From contig NZ_AEYW01000006.1 of assembly GCF_000192475.1 (NCBI RefSeq), positions 310,001-374,000 of the forward strand: 64,000 nucleotides of DNA, given 5' to 3'. Below are positions 1 through 10,021 of this stretch, piece by piece. The translations under genes and the position numbers were made by a program. Numbering within the stretch: the stretch's first letter is position 1; each line of letters starts with the position of its first letter. The notes beneath the pieces are model-generated. The model was not told the DNA's origin and made no database searches. It saw only the letters and a program-made list of their open reading frames with translations. The stretch is from Ruegeria conchae (GTDB lineage: Bacteria; Pseudomonadota; Alphaproteobacteria; Rhodobacterales; Rhodobacteraceae).

Positions 1-44
1 TGCTAATGCCATCGAAACTGCCACTTTTGGGGAATCGTTTGGAT

Positions 45-1613
45 ATGTCATCAGACAGCAGTCAGGTAACCGATCTTTTCATAATCGGTGGCGGCATCAA
101 CGGGTGCGGAATTGCAAGGGACGCTGCGGGGCGGGGATTGTCTGTCACTTTGGCAGAGATGAACGATCTGGCGTCTGCCACCTCCTCGGCGTCGACCAAA
201 CTGTTCCATGGTGGGCTAAGGTATTTGGAATTTTTTGAGTTCCGTTTGGTCCGCGAAGCTCTGATAGAGCGGGAAACGCTGCTGCGCGCGATGCCGCATA
301 TCAGTTGGCCGATGCGTTTCGTGTTACCGTATCACGCCGATATGCGTTTTGATTCTGAGACGCCAACCTCGCGATTGCTGAGTACGGTGATGCCATGGAT
401 GCGTGGGCGACGCCCGGCCTGGCTGATCCGGTTGGGTTTGTTTTTGTACGATAATCTTGGCGGCCGCAAAATCCTGCCGGGAACGCGCGCGTTGAACCTG
501 CGCTCTGTGCCTGAGGGCGCGCCTTTGCAAGACAAGTTCGAAACAGCCTACGAATACTCGGATTGCTGGGTCGAAGATTCTCGGCTGGTGGTTCTGAACG
601 CCCGTGACGCTGAGGCAAGGGGCGCGAAGATCAGGGTTCGGACCGAAGTTCTTGCGGCCAGGCGTGTTGATGACATGTGGCATATCACGATCCGTGATCA
701 GCAGAGCGGTGAGACTGAGACAATTCTGGCAAAGATGTTGATCAATGCAGGTGGCCCGTGGGTGGGCGATATCATTCAGACCAAGATCCACATAAATTCA
801 CGCGAAGGGGTCCGGTTGGTACGGGGCAGTCATATCGTGACGCCCAAACTGTTTGATCACGACAAATGCTACTTCTTTCAGGGTGAGGATGGGCGCATCA
901 TCTTTGCCATTCCTTACGAGCAGGATTTCACCCTGATTGGCACCACAGATCAGGATCATTCTGATCCATCGGAGCGGCCAGTTTGCACCGAGGCCGAGCA
1001 GGAGTACTTATGCGCATTTGCCACGAAGTATTTTAAGAAACCGGTGACACGTGCTGATATCGTCTGGACCTATTCCGGCGTGCGTCCACTTTATGATGAC
1101 GGCGCAAGCAGCGCCACCGCAGCGACCCGAGACTATACGCTGAAGGTTGATGCCACAGGCGGCGCTCCGGTTCTGAATGTCTTTGGCGGCAAAATCACCA
1201 CATACCGGCGCCTCGCGGAAAGCGCGTTGGAGAAGATCGGAGAGTACTTCCCAGATCTTGCAGGGCCTTGGACGGCCGGGGTAGCGCTGCCCGGAGGAGA
1301 TTTCCCCGTTGATGGTGCGCCAGATTTAATCCGGCAGGTGCAGACGGATTATCCTTTCCTCACCGAAGCTTGGGCGCATCGGCTGGTCCGAGCGTACGGC
1401 ACCGAAGCTTGGGACATTCTGGGGGCGGCCAAAGATCAGACCGATTTGGGCGAGGATTTTGGGGCGACCCTGACCGAGACCGAACTTGTCTGGTTGATGG
1501 ACAAGGAATACGCGCGCACCGCCGAGGACGTTATATGGCGCCGCAACAAATTGGGTCTACGACTAAGCCCCGAGCAGATTGATCGGCTCGATGACTGGAT
1601 GACAAATCGGTAA
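45..1613 (+). CDS. glpD: Aerobic glycerol-3-phosphate dehydrogenase
   Basis: FAD-dependent, membrane-associated enzyme oxidising sn-glycerol 3-phosphate to dihydroxyacetone phosphate and feeding electrons to quinone. The N-terminus has a Rossmann dinucleotide motif (FIIGGGINGCGIARDAAG), followed by the GlpD-typical TKLFHGGLRYLE segment; later PYEQDFTLIGTTD and FGGKITTYRRLAE fit the DAO/GlpD family, and the C-terminal helical domain is complete. The ATG at 45 gives 522 residues, the usual length, and follows a GGGGA stretch; an in-frame ATG at 6 would add 13 residues that do not look conserved, and the window edge prevents a check further upstream. It converges on the RND efflux operon across a shared terminator. 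No glp regulator, kinase or facilitator is visible inside the window. Confidence 0.95.
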   Translation: MSSDSSQVTDLFIIGGGINGCGIARDAAGRGLSVTLAEMNDLASATSSASTKLFHGGLRYLEFFEFRLVREALIERETLLRAMPHISWPMRFVLPYHADMRFDSETPTSRLLSTVMPWMRGRRPAWLIRLGLFLYDNLGGRKILPGTRALNLRSVPEGAPLQDKFETAYEYSDCWVEDSRLVVLNARDAEARGAKIRVRTEVLAARRVDDMWHITIRDQQSGETETILAKMLINAGGPWVGDIIQTKIHINSREGVRLVRGSHIVTPKLFDHDKCYFFQGEDGRIIFAIPYEQDFTLIGTTDQDHSDPSERPVCTEAEQEYLCAFATKYFKKPVTRADIVWTYSGVRPLYDDGASSATAATRDYTLKVDATGGAPVLNVFGGKITTYRRLAESALEKIGEYFPDLAGPWTAGVALPGGDFPVDGAPDLIRQVQTDYPFLTEAWAHRLVRAYGTEAWDILGAAKDQTDLGEDFGATLTETELVWLMDKEYARTAEDVIWRRNKLGLRLSPEQIDRLDDWMTNR

Positions 1614-1638
1614 CGCAACAACCAGTCGCTTCACACGA

Positions 1639-1675
1639 AAAAAACGCCCCGCTGTTCTGCGGGGCGTATTCGTTT
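1639..1675. terminator. Bidirectional terminator between glpD and the RND operon
   Basis: Perfect 8-bp GC-rich stem (CGCCCCGC at 1645-1652, GCGGGGCG at 1659-1666) with a 6-nt loop. An A-run lies on the left and a T-rich tract on the right, so it can terminate glpD on the plus strand and the efflux operon on the minus strand. Confidence 0.85.
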
Positions 1676-1686
1676 TATTGCCGTTT

Positions 1687-4600
1687 TTACGCGGTTTCCT
1701 CTGACGGTCCTGGATCATTCTTGCTCCCTTTGATCCACTCTCGCATGCTTTGCATAACGGCATAGAGGACGGGAACCAGAATGACGCCGAACAGTGTCGC
1801 AGCAAGCATACCGCCAAATACGGCCACACCAATGGCCTTCTGACTTGCCGCCCCGGCACCATTTGCCGCCAGCAATGGAACCACGCCCAGCAGGAAGGAC
1901 AACGCGGTCATCATCACGGCGCGGAAACGCTGGAAGGCAGCTTCGACCGCGGCGTCTTTAACGGACAGCCCCTTGGCCCTTTGTTCCATCGCAAATTCGA
2001 CGATGAGAATCCCGTTCTTTGACGCAAGCCCGACCAGCATGATCATCCCGATCTGCGTGTAGAGGTTGATGTCGCTGCCCACGATTGCCACCGCTGCGAC
2101 GGCACCGAACAAGGCAACGGTCACCGACATCAGGATCGAAACGGGCATCGTCCAACTTTCATATTGGCCGACAAGGAACAGGTATCCGAACAAGATCGCC
2201 AGCCCGAGGATCACGACAACCAAGTTGCCCGACGCCAGCTGCTGCTGCGCGGTCCCTGTCCATTCAAAGGCGTAACCGGGGGGCAGGGCGGTCGCCGATT
2301 CTTCGGTCATAGCGGTGATGGCGTCACCGGTTGACAGTCCGGCCGCTGGAACTGCGGTCACAGTCGCAGAACGGAACAGATTGTGCCGTTTCAGCAGAAC
2401 CGGGCCCAGTACGTTCTCGACGTCGATCAATGTGCCCAACGGCACCATCTCGCCTTTGGTGGAGCGTACATAGAGGTCCGAGATATCCTCGACCTTGTTC
2501 CGGTACGAGCCTTCGGCCTGGATCATTACGCGGTAAACACGACCAAACAGGTTAAAGTCGTTTACGTAATATGAACCAAGCTGCGCCTGCATGGTCTGGA
2601 AGATCTCGGCTACCGAGACCTGCAGCGTCTTGGCTTTTTCCCGGTCTAGATCAACGAAAAGCTGCGGGACGTTTGCGCGGAAAGTGGTGTAGGCCTGTGC
2701 GATTTCAGGCCTCTGGTTCGCGGCATAGACATATGAGCCCACTGCTGACGCCAGATCCTGCGGCGATCCGCCTCCGGTTTGCTGTACCTCCATTTCCACG
2801 CCAGCGGACATGCCCAAGCCCTGAATGGGCGGCGGGTTGAAGGCCACAATCGACGCTGCAGATTCCTGGTTTGCAATCGCCATAACCTTGCCCAGAATGG
2901 CATCGGCGCTCAGATCAGGTTCTTGCCGCTCCTCCCAGTTGGTAAGGTTGACGAAAATGGCCGCTCCGTTTGTCGTCGTGCCGTTCAGCAGCGAGAACCC
3001 GTTTACCAGTACGGTGCTCGCGACACCGGGGATCTCTTGAATCTGCGCATCCAGACGTGCCGAGACAGTTTCGGTGCGTTCCAGCGTTGCGGCGTCGGGC
3101 AGTTGGATGTCGACAAACAGATAGCCATTATCCTCAAGCGGAATAAACCCTTTCGAGGTGACACCCATGATGGACCCTGTACCGGCAGCGAAGGCCGCGA
3201 TGATGCCCAGTGAAATCACCGGCAGGATCAGCAATTTTCGTACGATTGCGGTATATCCGTTGCGCATCGAACCGATGAACCCTTCGAACATAGCCAGCAA
3301 CCCGGTTGGGGGACCAGAGCGTGCCTTCAGAACCAATCCACACAAGGCCGGAGACAATGTCAGGGCGTTGATCGATGAGATCACGACAGCGGTCGAGATC
3401 GTGACCGCGAACTGAGAATAAAGCCGCCCTGAAATACCAGGCATAAAGGTGACGGGTACGAACACTGCCAGCAAAACCAGGGTTGTCGCAATCACCGGAC
3501 CGGTGATTTGGCCCATCGCTTTGCGTGTCGCTTCGGCAGGAAGCAGCCCCTCATCCGCGATGATACGCTCGACATTTTCAACTACGACAATGGCGTCATC
3601 CACCACGATGCCGATGGCTAGCACCAGCGCAAATAGTGAGATCGTGTTGAGCGACATGCCGAATGCCAGAAGGAATGCGAATGTTCCAATCAGTGAGACG
3701 GGAATTGCCACCGCGGGAATAATAGTCGCGCGCCAACTGCCAAGGAATATGAACACGACCGTAATCACGAGTATGAATGTCAGGATCAGTGTTGACACCA
3801 CGTCATTGAGCGATTGTTCCACAAAGTCTGTCGTGTTGAACGGAACGGCATATTCTACATCCGACGGAAAGGCTCGGGACAGACGGTCTAGCTCGGCTTC
3901 AACACGTTCGGAAACCGCAAGCGCGTTCGCGCCGGGGGCCTGATAGATACCGATAACCGTTGCCGGAACGCTTTGAAAATAACCCGAAGCTGAATAAAAC
4001 TGCGCACCAAGCTCTGTGCGAGCGATGTCTTTGACACGTACAATCGCGCCTGCATCCCCGGTGCGGATAACGATATCTCCGAACTCATCAGCAGAGGTCA
4101 GGCGGCCTTTGGTCTTGATCGTGTATTGAAAGGTTTGCCCTTCTGGAACAGGCGGTGATCCAATCGATCCAGCCGATACTTCGATATTCTGCTCGCGGAT
4201 TGCGTTTATGACATCACCCGGAGTGATCGACAGCGCGGCCATCTTATCCGGATCCATCCATATCCGCATCGCGTATTCCAGATTGGTCAGAACATCCGCC
4301 TTACCTACGCCCTGAACGCGTGCCAGCGCGTCTTTCAGGTTGATCGAGGCATAGTTCGAAAGAAACACGCTGTCATACGTGCCATTGGGCGAGGTCAGCG
4401 TGACCAGCAGCAGCATGTTTGTTGACGCTTTTTGGGTTACCACGCCCGATGAGGTCACTTCGCTCGGCAACGAGGCCATGGCCTGCGCGACGCGGTTCTG
4501 CACATTGACCGATGCAATATCGGGATCGGTGCCAACTTCAAACGTTACATTCAGAGAATAAGAACCGTTATCTGACGAAGTTGACGTCATATAGATCATG

Positions 4601-4824
4601 TCGTCCACGCCGTTGACCTGCGCCTCGATTGGCGCGGCTACAGTGTTCTCGACAGTTTCGGCATTCGCGCCGGTATAGGTGGCGGTTACACTGACAACCG
4701 GAGGCGTGATATCAGGGAATTGCGCAACCGGCAGAACCATATAACCGATCCCGCCCAAGATGGTCAGGACCAGCGAAATTACAAGCGCCAGCTTGGGCCG
4801 GCTGATGAACAGGGCAGAGAACAT
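1687..4824 (-). CDS. RND efflux pump inner-membrane transporter (AcrB/HAE1 family)
   Basis: Proton-driven tripartite efflux pump subunit of the inner membrane. The 1045-residue length is typical of HAE1 transporters. It starts with the TM1 motif [15 protein letters not shown] and has the [11 protein letters not shown] entry to the first porter domain. The proton-relay acidic pair is visible in [16 protein letters not shown] (TM4) and the essential lysine in [14 protein letters not shown] (TM10). It lies 3 nt downstream of the membrane-fusion-protein gene, so the two form one operon transcribed from about 6.0 kb. No TolC-type outer-membrane factor and no TetR-type repressor is adjacent, so a genomically unlinked TolC is presumably used. 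The substrate cannot be predicted. Confidence 0.93.
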   Translation of the reverse strand: MFSALFISRPKLALVISLVLTILGGIGYMVLPVAQFPDITPPVVSVTATYTGANAETVENTVAAPIEAQVNGVDDMIYMTSTSSDNGSYSLNVTFEVGTDPDIASVNVQNRVAQAMASLPSEVTSSGVVTQKASTNMLLLVTLTSPNGTYDSVFLSNYASINLKDALARVQGVGKADVLTNLEYAMRIWMDPDKMAALSITPGDVINAIREQNIEVSAGSIGSPPVPEGQTFQYTIKTKGRLTSADEFGDIVIRTGDAGAIVRVKDIARTELGAQFYSASGYFQSVPATVIGIYQAPGANALAVSERVEAELDRLSRAFPSDVEYAVPFNTTDFVEQSLNDVVSTLILTFILVITVVFIFLGSWRATIIPAVAIPVSLIGTFAFLLAFGMSLNTISLFALVLAIGIVVDDAIVVVENVERIIADEGLLPAEATRKAMGQITGPVIATTLVLLAVFVPVTFMPGISGRLYSQFAVTISTAVVISSINALTLSPALCGLVLKARSGPPTGLLAMFEGFIGSMRNGYTAIVRKLLILPVISLGIIAAFAAGTGSIMGVTSKGFIPLEDNGYLFVDIQLPDAATLERTETVSARLDAQIQEIPGVASTVLVNGFSLLNGTTTNGAAIFVNLTNWEERQEPDLSADAILGKVMAIANQESAASIVAFNPPPIQGLGMSAGVEMEVQQTGGGSPQDLASAVGSYVYAANQRPEIAQAYTTFRANVPQLFVDLDREKAKTLQVSVAEIFQTMQAQLGSYYVNDFNLFGRVYRVMIQAEGSYRNKVEDISDLYVRSTKGEMVPLGTLIDVENVLGPVLLKRHNLFRSATVTAVPAAGLSTGDAITAMTEESATALPPGYAFEWTGTAQQQLASGNLVVVILGLAILFGYLFLVGQYESWTMPVSILMSVTVALFGAVAAVAIVGSDINLYTQIGMIMLVGLASKNGILIVEFAMEQRAKGLSVKDAAVEAAFQRFRAVMMTALSFLLGVVPLLAANGAGAASQKAIGVAVFGGMLAATLFGVILVPVLYAVMQSMREWIKGSKNDPGPSEETA

Positions 4825-4827
4825 CTG

Positions 4828-6006
4828 TTATTCTCCTGGCTGCTCAGAGGCGACAACGGCATCGACGGCGACGCCGGGACGAACGCGCTGCAGGCCTTCG
4901 ACGATCACACTTTCGCCCTCACGCAGACCATCCGTTACGATAATGGCCGAGTCGACGGGGTCTCCGGTTGTGATGTAGCGCTGCTCGACCATCTGTTTGT
5001 CATTGACGACCAATACGAATTCCCCGCGTTGGTCACGTTGCAGGGCTGCTTGAGGGATTAAGACCTGCAGCGTTGGCTCCAACGCTTCGATCTGGACGTT
5101 TACGAACGCGCCATCGACAAGCAGACGTTTGGCATTTTCGAACTGAGCTGTGAGGGTGATCGCACCGGTCAACGGGTCAATGCGGTTATCTACAAAAATG
5201 ATTTCGCCTGTCTCATCCAGTACGGTTCCGTTCGGCAAGGTCACATGGACGTTTGGACTTTTGTTGCTTTCTGCCAGGGTCGCTGGATCTTCACCAATTT
5301 GTTCAAGAACCGAGGTGAACTGTTTCTCGTTCAATGAAAAATTCACGTAGATGGGGGCTTCGCTGACTAGCGTGACGAGGGGCGGATTATTGGGGCCGAC
5401 GACGTCGCCAACACTAATTTCGACCCGACCGATCCGACCAGAAAATGGCGCGTGAATCTGGGTGTAGCTGAGATCAAGCTCGGCCTGCTGGATGGCCGCA
5501 TTCGCAGCTTTTACTTCGGCTTCCGCAACCAATTCGTTGGCACGTGCGATATCACGTTCGGACTCGGGTGTGGCGTCTCGCTTGTACAGTTCTTCTTTTC
5601 GCGCCAGATCGACTTTGGCCAGTTCAAGGTTGGCCTGAGCGCGGTCAAGATCAGCTTTGCGCGCCTCCAGAGTTGCTTGGTAAAGGTCTGGTTCGATCGT
5701 GAACAGCAGGTCATCTTTAGACACGGGGGCGCCGTCATCTACGTTCTGACTGTCCAGAAATCCGCTGACGCGCGCGACGATGTCGACCTTGTCGATGGCC
5801 TCGGCCCGCCCAATAAACGTCGCCTGATCAGTAATCTCTTCTGTATAGGCCGCCGCGATCGAGACCTTTGGCGCGGGGGCGTCTGACTGATCCTGTGCCA
5901 TAACTGAGTGCGGAAGGATGGACCATGCGATTACACCGAGAGATGCGCCTATTGTCCTGAAATATCCGCGGCGGCGGTATGTGGGCTTTTTAAATGCAAA
6001 GGACAT
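4828..6006 (-). CDS. RND efflux periplasmic adaptor (membrane fusion protein, AcrA family)
   Basis: Periplasmic adaptor linking the RND transporter to an outer-membrane channel. The 392 residues have a positively charged, hydrophobic export signal ending near SVMAQDQSDAP. The first half of the lipoyl/barrel-sandwich domain is RVSGFLDSQNVDDGAPVSKD. An alpha-helical hairpin follows (about residues 100-165, rich in A, K, E and R: QANLELAKVDLARKEELYKR), then the second lipoyl half (THAPFSGRIGRV-like, IHAPFSGRIGRVEISVGD) and the beta-barrel with VDNRIDPLTGAITLTAQF. It is not an evident lipoprotein because no lipobox cysteine is seen. First gene of a two-gene operon with the downstream pump; the roughly 290 bp upstream would carry the promoter. 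Confidence 0.92.
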   Translation of the reverse strand: MSFAFKKPTYRRRGYFRTIGASLGVIAWSILPHSVMAQDQSDAPAPKVSIAAAYTEEITDQATFIGRAEAIDKVDIVARVSGFLDSQNVDDGAPVSKDDLLFTIEPDLYQATLEARKADLDRAQANLELAKVDLARKEELYKRDATPESERDIARANELVAEAEVKAANAAIQQAELDLSYTQIHAPFSGRIGRVEISVGDVVGPNNPPLVTLVSEAPIYVNFSLNEKQFTSVLEQIGEDPATLAESNKSPNVHVTLPNGTVLDETGEIIFVDNRIDPLTGAITLTAQFENAKRLLVDGAFVNVQIEALEPTLQVLIPQAALQRDQRGEFVLVVNDKQMVEQRYITTGDPVDSAIIVTDGLREGESVIVEGLQRVRPGVAVDAVVASEQPGE

Positions 6007-6238
6007 GATGGCGCCTCGTTCAAACTAAAGATAATGCGCCCGGGCATCAGATATGCGCGGACGAGTCGAGTGATGTTTCAGGCAGGATGGCGGGTTTGGC
6101 GCAGTTTCTCAAGCATGTTGAGACTTCCTGCGAAGTTCAGATGGTAAAAAATTTCTTTCCAATTGGCGGACTTAGCTTGCGTCAACAGCAGATTTGCAGA
6201 GGAAAGGGCATCTTTTTAGGGCCGGTGGGTCCCCTGAA

Positions 6239-6271
6239 TAAAACACGACAGAGGATTGCTCAGCCCTCTGC
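6239..6271 (-). terminator. Probable rho-independent terminator after metG
   Basis: Inverted repeat CAGAGG (6249-6254) / CCTCTG (6265-6270). Read on the minus strand it is followed by a TCGTGTTTTATTC tract, about 30 nt after the metG stop codon. The stem is short but well placed. The rest of the 6007-6299 gap shows no convincing gene and should contain the promoter of the efflux operon. Confidence 0.6.
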
Positions 6272-6299
6272 CGCTTCATTCACAGATGAAGATTTGTTG

Positions 6300-8018
6300 T
6301 TACTTACGCGTCCCGGCGAAGCGATTCTGCCAGTCTTCACGTTGCTCATCGGTCACCTTGGCGAACAGCACATCGGGAACCGTGAAGTCGTGGCCTGCGG
6401 GTAGGGCACGCAGTGCGGCGTCGACGTCATCAGGCCAGCTGGTGTCCAGCGTGTTCATCGCGCTAAGCATTTTTGCCGAAGTTTCAGGAATAAACGGCGC
6501 GCTCAGAACCGCATAGAGTCGGATCAAGTTCAGCCCCAGCCTGACTTGAACCGCAGCCAGCGCCGGGTCTTCCTTGAAAGTTGACCAGGGGGCCGCGGCC
6601 TGCAGGTATTCGTTGCCTGCGACCCAGATCGCCCGCAACTCCTGCGCAGATTTACGCACTTCCATTGCTTCCATATGGCCTTCATAGGCGCGGATGCGTC
6701 GGGTCAGTTCTGCGATAAGCGTTTGCTCATGCTCACCATATTCACCATCACCCGGAACGGCCTCACCGAACTTGGAGCGGCAGAACTTGGTGATCCGGCT
6801 GACAAAGTTGCCCAGAACGTCAGCGAGGTCCTTGTTGACCGATTGCTGGAAGTTTTCCCAGGTGAATTCGCTGTCGCTGCTTTCCGGCGCATGGCTCAAA
6901 AGCCACCAGCGCCAGTAGTCGGCAGGCAGAAGCTCCAGCGCCTGATCCATGAACACGCCGCGCCCTTGTGAGGTCGAGAACTGGCCGCCGTCATAGTTCA
7001 GATAGTTGAAAGATTTCAGGTGATCGACCATCTTCCACGGCTCGCCCGATCCCAGAATGGTAGCAGGGAAGCTGAGCGTGTGGAACGGCACATTGTCTTT
7101 GCCCATGAACTGGACGTACCGCACGTCATCCGCGCCTTTGTCGGTGCGCCACCATCGCTCCCACTCGGCATCGGACTTACCGTTGGCATCCGCCCATTCC
7201 TTTGCGCAGGCGATGTATTCGATGGGCGCGTCGAACCAGACGTAGAAGACCTTGCCTTCCATTCCAGGCCAGTCCTGATCGCCTTTCTTAACCGGAACAC
7301 CCCAATCCAAATCGCGGGTGATCCCGCGGTCCTGCAGACCGTCGCCATCATGCAACCATTTCTTGGCAATCGAGGTGGTCAGGATTGGCCAGTCTGACTT
7401 GCTGTCAATCCACGCATCCAACTGATCCTTCATAGCGGATTGGCGCAGATAGAGATGTTTGGTCTCGCGCACCTCTAAATCCGTCGAACCGGAAATCGCT
7501 GAGCGGGGCTCGATCAGGTCGGTCGGGTCCAACTGCTTGGTGCAATTCTCGCACTGATCACCACGCGCGCGATCATAGCCGCAATTGGGGCATGTACCCT
7601 CGATATAACGGTCAGGTAGAAATCTGCCGTCGGCGTTTGAATAAACCTGCTTCTCGCTGACCTCGCGGATCAGCCCGGCCTCATCCAGTTTGCCTGCGAA
7701 GTGCTGGGTCAGGTTACGGTTCTGATCGCTGGATGAACGGCCAAAGTGGTCAAAACTCAGACCAAAGCGTTTGGCGATGTCTGCCTGCACCGCATACATA
7801 TCGGCGCAGTATTCCGCGACGGGTTTGCCCGCTTTCGCCGCAGCCAGTTCCGCAGGGGTGCCGTGTTCGTCGGTCGCGCACAGGAACATGACCTCATTCC
7901 CCCGACCACGCAGATAGCGCGCGTAAAGATCGGCGGGCAACTGCGAGCCGATCAGATTGCCGAGGTGTTTGATCCCGTTGATATAAGGGATCGCCGAGGT
8001 GATGAGAATCCGAGCCAT
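6300..8018 (-). CDS. metG: Methionyl-tRNA synthetase
   Basis: Class I aminoacyl-tRNA synthetase charging tRNA-Met. The 572-residue protein starts with [16 protein letters not shown], holding the HIGH-like signature (HLGN). It has the MetG1-type zinc knuckle [17 protein letters not shown] near residues 140-160 and the catalytic-domain stretch [11 protein letters not shown]. The KMSKS loop reads QFSTSQGRG, so the first lysine is Gln and the fourth position is Thr. The anticodon-binding helical domain is present ([24 protein letters not shown]), but the optional C-terminal OB-fold dimerisation domain is absent. It is transcribed alone, with a terminator downstream. Confidence 0.96.
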   Translation of the reverse strand: MARILITSAIPYINGIKHLGNLIGSQLPADLYARYLRGRGNEVMFLCATDEHGTPAELAAAKAGKPVAEYCADMYAVQADIAKRFGLSFDHFGRSSSDQNRNLTQHFAGKLDEAGLIREVSEKQVYSNADGRFLPDRYIEGTCPNCGYDRARGDQCENCTKQLDPTDLIEPRSAISGSTDLEVRETKHLYLRQSAMKDQLDAWIDSKSDWPILTTSIAKKWLHDGDGLQDRGITRDLDWGVPVKKGDQDWPGMEGKVFYVWFDAPIEYIACAKEWADANGKSDAEWERWWRTDKGADDVRYVQFMGKDNVPFHTLSFPATILGSGEPWKMVDHLKSFNYLNYDGGQFSTSQGRGVFMDQALELLPADYWRWWLLSHAPESSDSEFTWENFQQSVNKDLADVLGNFVSRITKFCRSKFGEAVPGDGEYGEHEQTLIAELTRRIRAYEGHMEAMEVRKSAQELRAIWVAGNEYLQAAAPWSTFKEDPALAAVQVRLGLNLIRLYAVLSAPFIPETSAKMLSAMNTLDTSWPDDVDAALRALPAGHDFTVPDVLFAKVTDEQREDWQNRFAGTRK

Positions 8019-8120
8019 TTTGCGTTTCCAGATAACTGTCTGCGCGCCCGTCTACAGTATGTCGGCGGTTAGCAAAAGGCCGGGTTTTGCGACTCTGTGT
8101 AATTCACACTGAAATCGCGC

Positions 8121-9344
8121 TTAGTGCTTCTCACGCGAACCTTTCAGCAATCTGCCAATCGTAAACGAAGTACGCGGCGCATAGACGTAATTTGTCCGTT
8201 CGTCGGGCGTTGGGCGCGAGCGCATGCGGGCAAGGCCAAACACGATCAGGAATGCATGACCCAGAGCCACGAAGGCAAATAGGGCGCCAGGGCCGAACTG
8301 CTGGATCAACGTGGATGAGATGTATGGTGAGGCAATCGCGCCCAGTGCGTACCAGAACATCAGTGCTGCGGCCAGTTCTACGCGTTGTTCGGTAGTGGCA
8401 AAGTCATTCGCATGGGCTGATGAAACCGAGAAGATCGGGAATGTGGTCAGGCCGAAAAAACCGGCTGTCAGCATGACGCCGACAGTGCCGGTTCCGCTGG
8501 CCAACATTGTGATGCCGCAACTTAAGACCGCTGCTGCCGATAACCAGATCAAGACCCAGCGTCGGTCATATTTGTCGGCCAGCCAGCCCAGCGGGTACTG
8601 CGCAAGTGCGCCGCCCAGAACGAATGAGGCCAGAAAGAACGCAATCTGATCTACAGCCAGCCCCACCTCCTGACCGTAAACCGGGCCGACCATTCGAAAT
8701 GAGGCCGAGCTTAGGGCCGCGACGATCACCCCGGCCACTGCAAGCGGTGAGTTTTGCCACGCCAGCCGGGGCCGTAAGCGTGGTGCGTCCGGGGTTTTGG
8801 GTTGGCTCGCGCGTGTTAGCGTCAAAGGCAGTAGCGATGCGCAGCATAAGATGGCCAGAAGATTATATGAAACATAGGATGCCGGAGGCAGAACCGCGAT
8901 GATCAACTGCGCGCAAAGCGAGGCGCCCAGATCTGCGATGCGATAGCTTCCCATCACACGTCCACGTGATTCATTTGTGACCTTTGCATTTAGCCACGCC
9001 TCAATCACCGTGTAGCACCCGGCAACGCAAGTGCCCGACGCGATCCGTAGGATGGCCCAGACATAGGGGTTCTCAGTCAGCGTGTGTCCCAACAGCCCCA
9101 TGGCACCCAAGGCGGTGCAAACGGCAAATGCGCGCGAGTGTCCGACGCTTCCCATCAGGCGCGGTGCCCACCAGCAGCCAATGAAAAAGCCAAGGAAATG
9201 CGAAGACCCCAACAGACCGATCTGTTCTGTCGAAAAGTTCAGTGTCAGGCCCGAGATCGCATCCAATGGCCCGACACCGCCGGTCGACAATTGCAATAGT
9301 ATGACCGAAAGAAAAAGTGCGGCAAATGAAATGATCGTACGCAT
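8121..9344 (-). CDS. MFS transporter (YcaD-like)
   Basis: Twelve-helix major facilitator superfamily carrier of the inner membrane, 407 residues. About twelve hydrophobic segments are visible, with an MFS-type loop motif after the eighth (GWLADKYDRRWVL). The fifth-helix segment CYTVIEAWLNAKVTNESRGRVMGSYR resembles the E. coli YcaD group, named from memory of the family and not from an alignment. Substrate unknown. It sits between metG and the yceI gene on the same strand but is separated by about 80-100 bp on each side, so it may be monocistronic. The C-terminal tail is short and basic. Confidence 0.85.
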   Translation of the reverse strand: MRTIISFAALFLSVILLQLSTGGVGPLDAISGLTLNFSTEQIGLLGSSHFLGFFIGCWWAPRLMGSVGHSRAFAVCTALGAMGLLGHTLTENPYVWAILRIASGTCVAGCYTVIEAWLNAKVTNESRGRVMGSYRIADLGASLCAQLIIAVLPPASYVSYNLLAILCCASLLPLTLTRASQPKTPDAPRLRPRLAWQNSPLAVAGVIVAALSSASFRMVGPVYGQEVGLAVDQIAFFLASFVLGGALAQYPLGWLADKYDRRWVLIWLSAAAVLSCGITMLASGTGTVGVMLTAGFFGLTTFPIFSVSSAHANDFATTEQRVELAAALMFWYALGAIASPYISSTLIQQFGPGALFAFVALGHAFLIVFGLARMRSRPTPDERTNYVYAPRTSFTIGRLLKGSREKH

Positions 9345-9424
9345 GATGGGGGCAGCTTGTCTTTATTGTCACGAATTGCGCGTGTCTATTCGACACCTTA
9401 GCGTCGTTTTTTGGCGTTCCTTGG

Positions 9425-10021
9425 CTAATCCTGTCGAATGATTTCGGCTCGGATGTTTAAACCAATCATTGGCTGTACCAGATCAGGATAGCCTGACGCA
9501 CCAAATTCGTGCCGATTAAGCGCGCCCACCAGCCTTATGAATAGGGTGTCCAGATCATCCACTGCGCTGCCCGGTCTTCGATAAAGATCGGCCTTCAGCG
9601 TTACGGGACGAGTTACATCACGCACTGTCAGGTCACCCGTTACTGTCGCGCCTTCCGAGATGCGACCAGTGGGTCCAAGTTGAATTTTGGTCGTGACGAA
9701 CCGAATGGTTGGATATCGGGCGGCGTTCAACACGCTGCTGCCTAACATCGGGCCGCGCGCAAAGGGTAATTTCGTACGAGCTCGGGCCACGTCCATCGCA
9801 ACATCGACCCTACTGTTTTGAAGGCGTCTCGTGTCGATTAAAATCTGCGCCGACTGAACTGGCATCGTACCTGTTTGTGCTGTGCCAGACAGAGTGTAGG
9901 TAAATTCGACCGAGCGGCGCTCCGTTGCCAGAACGTACGGGGTGAGTGCTGCATGAGCGTCGCGCGCGAACGGTAGAGCCGCAAGGCCAGCGATGAGTGT
10001 GCGGCGCGTGTGATCGGTCAT
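9425..10021 (-). CDS. YceI-family periplasmic protein, probable Tat substrate
   Basis: Lipocalin-like YceI-domain protein of 198 residues. YceI proteins are secreted and bind polyisoprenoid lipids. The start is MTDHTRRTLIAGLAALPFAR, a twin-arginine-like signal followed by an Ala cleavage region (DAHAALTPY). The YceI core is recognised from VEFTYTLSGTAQTG, the ARYPTIRFVTT segment and the GDLTVRDVTRPVTL segment. The ATG at 10021-10019 overlaps the TGA of the upstream MFS gene (ATGA), which indicates translational coupling. A longer reading frame extends upstream but is only the alternative frame of the MFS gene. The role of the MFS-YceI pair is unknown; transport or buffering of a hydrophobic compound is conceivable. 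Confidence 0.85.
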   Translation of the reverse strand: MTDHTRRTLIAGLAALPFARDAHAALTPYVLATERRSVEFTYTLSGTAQTGTMPVQSAQILIDTRRLQNSRVDVAMDVARARTKLPFARGPMLGSSVLNAARYPTIRFVTTKIQLGPTGRISEGATVTGDLTVRDVTRPVTLKADLYRRPGSAVDDLDTLFIRLVGALNRHEFGASGYPDLVQPMIGLNIRAEIIRQD

